Below, one piece after another: positions 32,289-38,732 of a stretch of 38,732 nt of DNA; the first letter of the stretch is position 1; every line of letters starts with the position of its first letter. Location: NCBI GenBank assembly GCA_947476465.1, contig CANJQN010000042.1:1-38732 (forward strand), written 5' to 3'. Under the pieces are notes generated by a model. The model searched no databases, was not told where the DNA came from, and saw only the letters and a list, made by a program, of their open reading frames with translations. Source of the stretch: Comamonadaceae bacterium (GTDB lineage: Bacteria > Pseudomonadota > Gammaproteobacteria > Burkholderiales > Burkholderiaceae_C). Both the position numbers and the translations under genes were made by a program.

Positions 32289-34771
32289 CCGACCCCGCCG
32301 CTTCGGCGCTCTCACTGGACGCCGCCCACGCTCGCCGCGTTCTGCTGGTGCGGGCCATCGAGGAGGTGGACACGAAGGGGCAACTGGTCAGCGCCGTCGA
32401 GCGCGAGCAGATCGAGCGCGCGGCGCTGCAGGCCGTCACCGAGGGGCCCGGCGCGTTCGGCGCCACCGGCGTATCCGCCACCCGGGCGCCCAATGCGGCG
32501 CGCTTTCTGGACGAACGCGCCCGCCGCGTGCTGGAGGTGGTGGCGCGGCGTGACCCGGCCACTGCCACGCTGCAGCATGCAGAGGGGTGGCAGCGGCGCC
32601 TGGCCTGGCTGCTGCCCTTGCTGGCCCTGATGCTGGGCGCCGCGCTGGACCGCATCGACAACCCGCAGCAAGTGAACATGCTGTCGCCGCCGCTGCTGGC
32701 CTTCATCGGCTGGAACCTGTGCATCTACCTCGCTTTGCTGGTGAGTGCGCTGCGCGGATGGCGCCGCGGCCCGGGCCGCGGCCCGAGCCGGGGGCTGGGC
32801 TGGCTCGACTGGCTCGACTGGCTTTCGCAGCCGCGCGGCCGTGGCGTGCCGGCGGCGGTCGCCGCGCGTTTCCACGCGCACTGGTGGCGCGTGGCGGGCG
32901 CGTTGGAGGGACTGCGCCTCAAGCAGGTGCTGCATGCCTCGGCTGCCGCCTGGGCGGTGGGCGTGGGGCTGTCCATCGTGGTCGGCGGGCTGGTGCGCGA
33001 GTACCGCGTCGGCTGGGAGAGCACGCTGCTGGACCTGCCGCAGGTGCATGCCGTGCTGCGCACGCTGTTCGCCCCGGTCGTAGCCCTGCTGCCGATCGAC
33101 GGTTTCAGCCTGGCTGATCTTGCGCGCATGCACTTTCGATCTGGCGCCCAGGTCGGGCAGGGCGAGGCGCGGCACTGGATCGCGCTGTACCTGGGCTTGT
33201 TGGCGCTGATGGTCGTCGTCCCGCGTTGCGCCCTGGCGGTGTGGGCCAAGCTGTGGCGCGCCTGGCGGGGCAGGGCGGTGCCGCTGCCAGCGGACGATCC
33301 GTATTTCACCGAGGTGCTGGCCCGCGTGCAGCCCGCCCGCGTGCGACTGGCCTGGATGGCCGCCGACGCAACGCTGCGCGCGTTGATGGTGCGGCTGTGG
33401 GGACAGGCCTGCGCGCATGCCAGCGAACCCCCCCCCGCGCCGGGCGCGCCCTGGCGCCTGCTGCGCAGCGACAAGGACGACGAGTTGAGCGTGCTCGAAT
33501 GGGTGCCTTCGGCAACGACGGCGGCAGCAGCAGCCGCGGCCGCCGCCGCCGCGCCGAGAACGGCCCTGCAGCCCCTGGGCAACTGGTTGGCGAGGCTGTG
33601 GCGGCCAAACGCGTCGACCCTCGGGCAAGGCGCCGATGCCACTGCACCGCCCGGTGACTTGTTGCTGCTTGCACTGGACAACGCTGCGCAACTCGAATCC
33701 CTGCAACCGATCTTGCGAACAGCGAGCGGCCCGGTGTTGTTGCTGGTGGGATCGGGCGCGCCCGAACGCGTTGCCGCGATCCGCGCCAGTGCCACCGCGC
33801 TTCACCTCGACTTCGAACTGCTCGACCTGAGCGCCCACGCCGGCTGCTGGGCCTGGGAGGCGCCCTTGCACCAGGCGCTAGCCCGGCGCTTGCCCCCTCA
33901 TCAGGGCAGCGGCATGGCCCGACTGCTAGCCACCTGGCAGGCCCGTCACGAAGCCCGGCTGCAGGAGGCGATGAGCTTTCTGGCGGCGCCGCTCTGGCAG
34001 GCGGCGGGCGAAGTGGAAGACGTGGCCGACGGGCCGCTGTCGCTGCGGCGGCTGGTCAGCGCGGACGAGCGCGGCGCCAGCCAGCATGCGCGCCAGTTGG
34101 CCATGACCACATTGCTCTTGCGGCTTGCCGATACGCAGGAACGTGCCCTGGCGCAGATGCGCCGTCTGCATGGTGTCTCCGAAGGGCCGCTGGGCGGGGT
34201 GCAGCCAGGTGTCGACCTGCGCTTCACGGTGCGCGAGGCGGTCAACGCGCCGCAGGCCGGCATGGCGGGTGCGGCCAGTGGTGCTGCGGCGGGGGCCACC
34301 ATCGACCTCATGACCGGCGGCCTCACGCTTGGCGCGGCGGCCGCGTTAGGCGCTCTGGTGGGGGGTGGCGCCGGCTGGGTGGCGGCGGCCTGGAAGAACC
34401 GTGCGGCGCCCAACGGTGCGCCCCAGCTTCAACTGAGCGACGACATGTTGCAGGCACTGTGCGAGATGGCGCTGCTGCAATACCTGGGCGTGGCACTGCG
34501 CGGGCACGATATGGCGTCGCCGGTGCCCGCCCATTGGCGCAGTGAGGTGGTGACCGCGGTGGAGGCGCAGCGCAATGCGCTGCAAGGCATCTGGGCGGCG
34601 GCGCGGCGCACAGGCTACGACGCCGCCCGAAGCGCCGCGCGAGCTGCAGGGGACGACACGTCCCACGGGCCGCAGGCCGAACTGGCGGGCCTGCTCGCCG
34701 GCATGGCACGCGAGGTCGTCGCGCGCCTGCGTCCGGCGCTGATGGGTGACGAAGCCCGCCCCGAAGCTTAG
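32285..34771 (+). CDS. DUF2868/DUF3482-like membrane protein of unknown function (probable fusion)
   Basis: 828 residues from ATG 32285, overlapping the ispH stop. Residues about 1-400 resemble DUF2868: an acidic N-terminal helix, then at least four membrane helices (about 100-118, 128-155, 220-245, 298-315) and a cytoplasmic region. A polyalanine stretch near residues 411-424 acts as a linker. Residues about 540-700 recall DUF3482 proteins, ending in a Gly/Ala-rich hydrophobic segment (near 657-705, with IDLMTGGLTLGAAAALGALVGGG). In betaproteobacteria DUF2868 and a GTPase-DUF3482 protein are usually separate neighbours; here they appear joined and no P-loop (GxxxxGKS/T) is present, so the GTPase part seems lost. 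Family identification is from memory of these motifs; function is unknown. It converges on csbD with a 4-base overlap. Confidence 0.65.
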   Translation: MTDPAASALSLDAAHARRVLLVRAIEEVDTKGQLVSAVEREQIERAALQAVTEGPGAFGATGVSATRAPNAARFLDERARRVLEVVARRDPATATLQHAEGWQRRLAWLLPLLALMLGAALDRIDNPQQVNMLSPPLLAFIGWNLCIYLALLVSALRGWRRGPGRGPSRGLGWLDWLDWLSQPRGRGVPAAVAARFHAHWWRVAGALEGLRLKQVLHASAAAWAVGVGLSIVVGGLVREYRVGWESTLLDLPQVHAVLRTLFAPVVALLPIDGFSLADLARMHFRSGAQVGQGEARHWIALYLGLLALMVVVPRCALAVWAKLWRAWRGRAVPLPADDPYFTEVLARVQPARVRLAWMAADATLRALMVRLWGQACAHASEPPPAPGAPWRLLRSDKDDELSVLEWVPSATTAAAAAAAAAAAPRTALQPLGNWLARLWRPNASTLGQGADATAPPGDLLLLALDNAAQLESLQPILRTASGPVLLLVGSGAPERVAAIRASATALHLDFELLDLSAHAGCWAWEAPLHQALARRLPPHQGSGMARLLATWQARHEARLQEAMSFLAAPLWQAAGEVEDVADGPLSLRRLVSADERGASQHARQLAMTTLLLRLADTQERALAQMRRLHGVSEGPLGGVQPGVDLRFTVREAVNAPQAGMAGAASGAAAGATIDLMTGGLTLGAAAALGALVGGGAGWVAAAWKNRAAPNGAPQLQLSDDMLQALCEMALLQYLGVALRGHDMASPVPAHWRSEVVTAVEAQRNALQGIWAAARRTGYDAARSAARAAGDDTSHGPQAELAGLLAGMAREVVARLRPALMGDEARPEA

Positions 34772-34971
34772 GGTTTGGCGTCCGGCGTGATGTCGTCGCG
34801 CTGCTGCTGGATGTCGTCCTTGACGTCGCCGTAGGTCTTTTGTACCTTGCCCTTTTGCTCGCGGACGATGCCCTTGACCTCCTGCTCGGTGCTGCCCACG
34901 GCCTTGCCCACGTTCTTTTGCACCTTGCCAGCCACTTCGTCGACGCGGCCCTTGACCTGGTCCTTGTTCAT
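34768..34971 (-). CDS. CsbD-family stress-response protein
   Basis: 67 residues, very charged and without cysteines, beginning MNKDQVKGRVDEVAGKVQKNVGKAVG and ending in ITPDAKP. This repeated KG-x(2)-x-E-V-x-GK pattern is typical of CsbD-like general-stress proteins, which are small, hydrophilic and usually sigma-factor controlled; their molecular role is not established. AAGGAAA precedes the start on the minus strand. Its stop overlaps the end of the 828-residue gene by 4 bases on the opposite strand, with no room for a bidirectional terminator. Confidence 0.85.
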   Translation of the reverse strand: MNKDQVKGRVDEVAGKVQKNVGKAVGSTEQEVKGIVREQKGKVQKTYGDVKDDIQQQRDDITPDAKP

Positions 34972-35118
34972 GAGGTTTTCCTTTCAATGGAAGTTGAGGA
35001 AATCACCTTAGGCCGCGTGCAAGGGCGTGCATGCAGTCCACCGGCTTCGGCGCCTGTGCGGCATGGCCTACGCCTGACGGATCCGTGCTGCCGCGCCGGC
35101 GCCGCCCGCGGAGCCTCC

Positions 35119-35124
35119 TAAAAT
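35119..35124 (+). promoter_or_regulatory. Likely -10 element giving a leaderless serS mRNA
   Basis: TAAAAT ends six bases before the serS ATG at 35131, with a C-run between them. No Shine-Dalgarno sequence is present at the usual position (only CCTCCT, the wrong polarity, lies further up). The same spacing is found at lpxC. Confidence 0.5.
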
Positions 35125-35130
35125 CCCCCC

Positions 35131-36429
<1,299 letters not shown>

Positions 36430-36433
36430 GCGA

Positions 36434-36460
36434 TTGGGGCCGATCCCCGTCGGCTACAAT
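36434..36460 (+). promoter_or_regulatory. Possible promoter of tRNA-Ser
   Basis: TTGGGG at 36434-36439 and TACAAT at 36455-36460 are separated by 15 bases, slightly short of the usual 16-18. The -10 is good, and the predicted start near 36467 is 28 bases before the mature tRNA. A small GGGG-CCCC hairpin lies in the spacer. Confidence 0.4.
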
Positions 36461-36494
36461 GGCTGGCTTCGCACCACAGCGAAACCATCAAACA

Positions 36495-36585
36495 GGAGCG
36501 GTGGCAGAGTGGTCGAATGCGCCGGACTCGAAATCCGGTGTACGGTTATGCCGTACCGTGGGTTCGAATCCCACCTGCTCCGCCA
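36495..36585 (+). tRNA. tRNA-Ser, anticodon CGA
   Basis: 91 nucleotides with a 7-base acceptor stem (GGAGCGG against CTGCTCC, one G-U pair), discriminator G and encoded CCA at 36583-36585. The anticodon stem CCGGA/TCCGG encloses the loop CTCGAAA, so the anticodon is CGA, reading the codon UCG. The long variable arm (TACGG/CCGTA stem, about 36541-36555) is the type II arm recognised by SerRS. The T-loop contains GGTTCGAATCC. It is 65 bases after serS. tRNA-Ser genes are common integration sites, and the region downstream is accessory-looking, but no repeat of the tRNA 3' end was found. Confidence 0.96.
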
Positions 36586-36792
36586 GTGATCTAGCTGGAA
36601 CCCTCACCGTTGCTGGATTTTCTGGTTTTCTTTAAATCCCAACCCACATTCCAATGAACATGGCGACTTCAAAGTCATGGCCGTAGGCTTTTGCTTTGCC
36701 ATGCTTGAGCGCCAACAAGGGGGGGTGGGGTCTTGGCCGTTGCGTTTAAATTGCTGTACCAGCCTATCCCCTGAAAAAAGTGATTAAGCCAT
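36586..36792. other. Gene-poor stretch after tRNA-Ser
   Basis: About 207 bases that are more AT-rich than the rest of the window, with a G8-type run near 36719 (GGGGGGTGGGG). I see no gene, RNA or clear terminator in it. Composition and position suggest the left part of a small accessory segment. Confidence 0.6.
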
Positions 36793-36930
36793 TTATGTCG
36801 ACACTGGTGCAATCAGAGCGGAAACGGTGGTGCCAAGGCGGTTGGCAAGCTTGAGCAAGGTGTCCAAGCTAGGGTTTCCCACGCAGCGCTCCAGCGGCAC
36901 AGGATGGCTCAGGCGATGCGTCAGCGAGGC
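36793..36930 (-). pseudogene. Remnant of an XRE-family helix-turn-helix regulator
   Basis: On the minus strand, the C-terminal part of a longer open frame reads LERCVGNPSLDTLLKLANRLGTTVSALIAPVST. This is the typical end of an XRE/HipB-like HTH domain (E-x-G-x-x-N-P-S-L-D-T-L-x-K-L-A-x-x-L-G). The preceding residues (LTHRLSHPVP) look like a compressed recognition helix with about ten residues missing, and nothing upstream resembles an intact first helix. It is most likely a decayed regulator. The frame remains open to 37050, so a short protein could still be made; I consider it non-functional. Confidence 0.45.
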
Positions 36931-37012
36931 GTGACCTGTTCGCTGGCGAGGCTTTAGCAGCGCCCACGGACTGGCACATTTGAGGGCGGCGCATGGGCGC
37001 GATGGTGACGCG

Positions 37013-37600
37013 TTAATCGCATCCCTTGAAATTCCGCGCCTGACAGTCACGCGCCATTTTTTGGGCTTCAGCGATTTGCTGGGAGGTCATGCGCTTGGCA
37101 ACGATGTCGCGGTTTTTAACGGCATCAGCATCACCCTTGATTGCGCTAAGGTTGTACCAACTGTGCGCTTTTACGTAGTCTTGCACCACACCCTGGCCGT
37201 TGGAGTACATATTGCCTAAGTTGTATTGGGCGCGCGCATAGCCTTGCTGTGCTGCTAGTCGGTACCACCTCACTGCTTCGGCGTAGTCTTGCACCACACC
37301 CTGGCCGTTGGAGTACATATTGCCTAAGTTGTATTGGGCGCGCGCATAGCCTTGCTGTGCTGCTAGTCGGTGCCACCTCACTGCTTCGGCGTAGTCTTGC
37401 ACCACACCCCGGCCGATGTAGTACGCATCTGCAAGCCACGACTGCGCCCACGCCTCACCCTTGAGGGCTAGCGGTCGGACGATTTGTACAACGGTGGCGA
37501 AGTCGTTGCGGGCATAGGCGGCGAGCGCATCATCCACAGGCCCAGCCCGGGCTGCATTGAGCATCAGCGCGGTTAGCAGTGTCAGCAGCAGTTTTTTCAT
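37013..37600 (-). CDS. Secreted Sel1-repeat protein
   Basis: 195 residues from ATG 37600 (AAGGGG lies 5' of it; a GTG six bases further is the alternative). A signal peptide (MKKLLLTLLTALMLNAARA) is cleaved probably after ARA, followed by an N-terminal helical segment and three Sel1-like/TPR repeats. The repeats run GQGVVQDYAEAVRWYRLAAQQGYARAQYNLGNMY and are 36 residues long, two of them almost identical. Sel1 repeats bind proteins; in bacteria such proteins occur in the periplasm or envelope, but the partner is unknown. The gene lies between a regulator remnant and a secreted nuclease gene on the same strand, with which it may form a small unit. The C-terminus (MARDCQARNFKGCD) has two cysteines that could form a disulphide. 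Confidence 0.85.
   Translation of the reverse strand: MKKLLLTLLTALMLNAARAGPVDDALAAYARNDFATVVQIVRPLALKGEAWAQSWLADAYYIGRGVVQDYAEAVRWHRLAAQQGYARAQYNLGNMYSNGQGVVQDYAEAVRWYRLAAQQGYARAQYNLGNMYSNGQGVVQDYVKAHSWYNLSAIKGDADAVKNRDIVAKRMTSQQIAEAQKMARDCQARNFKGCD
37175..37414. repeat. 108-bp near-perfect tandem duplication in the Sel1 gene
   Basis: Units at 37175-37282 and 37283-37390 differ by only one or two bases (for example GGTACCACC against GGTGCCACC), and a diverging third copy starts at 37391. The period is 108 bp, 36 codons. The near-identity at synonymous positions shows a recent duplication rather than old divergent repeats. Confidence 0.9.
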
Positions 37601-37622
37601 CTTCACCCCTTGGTTGCCAATT

Positions 37623-38135
37623 TTATGGCGCGGCCTTGGCGGGATGCCTGAATGCCCATGGTGCTACCGGTTGGGGATCTTGCCACAGGCCAATGTGTGC
37701 TGCTGCGGATTCGTTTTCGGCTGCGGCATAGGCTAGGCGGTCATCAAGCGACTGCTCGCGCTGGTAGGCCTTGTAGTGCCAGGCCATGCCGCGTTTGAGC
37801 TGCTCCAGGTTGGCGTCTACGCCATCGACCAGAACCTTGCCGACCTCGCGCCCATAGCGGTCCGTCTTGTCGGTGTCGACCATGACAGTTTTGCCGCACA
37901 CCAGGTCAGACAGGCTTTGCTTGGACTGCTGCCCGTAAGGCTGTGCCTTCTCAGGGGCATCAATGCCGCCGAGGCGAATCTTGTGCTGCACCTTGTTGGC
38001 ATCCAGCACGGTGATGGTGTCGCCATCGGCCACGCCCACCACGCGCCCTTCAATAGTGGCTGCGTTACAGCTCAGGGCGGAAAAAAAGAGCGCCAGTCCA
38101 AAGAATAGAAGGGGACAGTAGCGGAGGTGTTTCAT
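37623..38135 (-). CDS. Secreted thermonuclease-like nuclease (SNase family)
   Basis: 170 residues from ATG 38135. A signal peptide (CPLLFFGLALFFSALSCNA) precedes an SNase fold: IEGRVVGVADGDTITVLD, then IRLGGIDAPEKAQPYGQQS with the Arg and Glu equivalent to R35 and E43 of staphylococcal nuclease, then DKTDRYGREVGKVLVDG with the Arg equivalent to R87, and the WHYKAYQREQSLDD segment. It would cleave DNA or RNA outside the cytoplasm in a Ca2+-dependent manner. A cysteine pair (CNA, VCGK) is present. Longer starts (TTG 38183, ATG 38171) read into an IS-like end, so 38135 is preferred. The gene is 22 bases upstream of the Sel1 gene start on the same strand. Confidence 0.88.
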   Translation of the reverse strand: MKHLRYCPLLFFGLALFFSALSCNAATIEGRVVGVADGDTITVLDANKVQHKIRLGGIDAPEKAQPYGQQSKQSLSDLVCGKTVMVDTDKTDRYGREVGKVLVDGVDANLEQLKRGMAWHYKAYQREQSLDDRLAYAAAENESAAAHIGLWQDPQPVAPWAFRHPAKAAP

Positions 38136-38712
38136 TCGGCCATGGGTATAGATGGTGACCTGCCCCCCCATAAACCGTACCAATCTAAATTCCAGAAGTC
38201 CGAGGTTGCAAGATTAGCTGATTCCTTTGACAGACTTGCTGGGATGCCCTGAATCGCACTCCACAAACCGGACAGACTACTTGTTAAGAAGCGGTGGTGC
38301 AATACCCTGCCCAAACAAGTTGCGCTGATGGTGCGCAGCAATCGCGGTTCTGATTTCTCGCCAAACCAGACCCCACCGCACCCCCCCCCCCCCGTCTTTG
38401 GGCCAAGGTCACCTGCTCGACTCAATCACTGTTTTGCACAGATCATCAAAAAATCTGAGCATCTTTGTCTAACGTTGGACATCAGGGTAGTGTGCTGGAC
38501 CACCGAATAAACTGCGGTGCGTCCAGCCCATGCCGTAGTCCACTGGTAGATTTCCTGCTGAAACCGTCACTTGGGAGCAGTGACGATCACTGAGACAGGC
38601 TTGGTGCCGAGCTTGGCAACCTCTTTGGCTACTGCCGATGCTGGTGACCTGCCCCCATCCAGCCGTACCAGCATGAGGTTAGCGAAGTCCGTCAACCAGG
38701 AGAATGACGGAC
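38136..38712. other. Gene-poor region with two related IS ends
   Basis: No credible gene was found in these ~577 bases. A sequence starting TGACCTGCCCCCCC at 38156 and another starting TGACCTGCCCCCA at 38645 share a CCGTACCA word shortly downstream and a GAAGTCCG word a fixed ~12-13 bases after that. They look like two related insertion-sequence ends, the first diverged. Between them are a C13 run and, on the minus strand at about 38567-38646, a reading-frame tail (AKEVAKLGTKPVSVIVTAPK then stop) whose family I do not recognise. Confidence 0.55.
38381..38393. repeat. Homopolymeric C13 tract
   Basis: Thirteen consecutive C residues follow CCACCGCA. Such runs slip during replication and sequencing. 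No reliable gene spans the tract, so no phase-variable product can be named. Confidence 0.95.
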
Positions 38713-38732
38713 ATGAGAAAGAGCAGATTCAC
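38645..38732 (+). mobile_element. Left end of an IS3-family insertion sequence (continues past window)
   Basis: The segment opens with the terminal-repeat-like TGACCTGCCCCCA and reaches a small ORF start about 68 bases later, the usual layout of an IS3-family element with its short leader. The right-hand terminus is outside the window. Confidence 0.5.
38713..38732 (+). CDS. IS3-family transposase OrfA, N-terminus only (cut by window edge)
   Basis: ATG at 38713 is preceded by AGGAG about 10 bases upstream. The visible residues are MRKSRFT, which matches the start of many IS3-family OrfA proteins (MRKSRFTEEQI...). Only seven codons are in the window, so identification relies on this N-terminal motif together with the TGACCTGCCCCCA end upstream. 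Confidence 0.5.

Noticed and set aside
36561..38415. Integration-site repeat of the tRNA-Ser 3' end
   Set aside because: The best match (CACCTGCTC near 38408) is only nine bases, within chance for this length.
38132..38425. 97-codon minus-strand frame near the right end
   Set aside because: It overlaps the IS-like end and the C13 run, has low-complexity Gly segments, and shows no recognisable domain or ribosome binding site.

Overview
The window is a GC-rich, densely packed stretch of chromosome from a betaproteobacterium, most likely Burkholderiales and probably Comamonadaceae. This rests on the order dksA - STAS protein - hslV - hslU beside a complete dcw cluster ending in lpxC, on the HslV pro-sequence MEQFHG, and on repeats of the 'GTCATCCCCGCGCAGGCGGGGATCC' type. 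The genus cannot be fixed from sequence alone.

Layout. (1) 1-290: the 5' tip of an IS110-like transposase runs off the left edge, followed by tandem palindromic repeats. (2) 291-7840: rlmI (23S rRNA methyltransferase), a His-rich COG0523/CobW metal GTPase, a single-cysteine DksA with a long Lys/Ala/Pro tail, a STAS-domain protein of unknown role, and the HslVU protease. (3) 7841-26610: a promoter with MraZ boxes, then mraZ-rsmH-ftsL-ftsI-murE-murF-mraY-murD-ftsW-murG-murC-ddl-ftsQ-ftsA-ftsZ, then lpxC and a 61-residue membrane protein. Most junctions overlap by 1-10 bases, as expected for a translationally coupled operon. It makes lipid II (MurE/F/D/C/G, Ddl, MraY) and builds the divisome (FtsL/I/W/Q/A/Z). 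(4) 26623-36585: mixed housekeeping genes on both strands: an SDR oxidoreductase, ruvC, an Smr protein, radC, fkpB-ispH, an 828-residue DUF2868/DUF3482-like membrane protein, csbD, serS and tRNA-Ser(CGA). Two decayed loci lie here, a lemA/M48-peptidase scar and a PIN-toxin gene with an internal deletion. (5) 36586-38732: a less dense accessory segment after the tRNA, with an XRE-regulator remnant, a secreted Sel1-repeat protein, a secreted thermonuclease, a C13 tract and two related IS3-type ends. The second end leads into a transposase cut by the right edge.

Most notable. Palindromic repeats have entered the 5' ends of two essential genes and appear to be translated. IspH carries about 70 extra N-terminal residues that include three tandem SPVIPAQA units, and MurG carries about 29 extra residues from another GC-rich repeat. 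Also worth attention are the DksA that keeps one of four zinc-finger cysteines and sits next to a zinc-type GTPase, the DUF2868-DUF3482 fusion with no P-loop, the fresh 108-bp duplication in the Sel1 gene, and the -10/N6/ATG spacing at lpxC and serS that suggests leaderless mRNAs.
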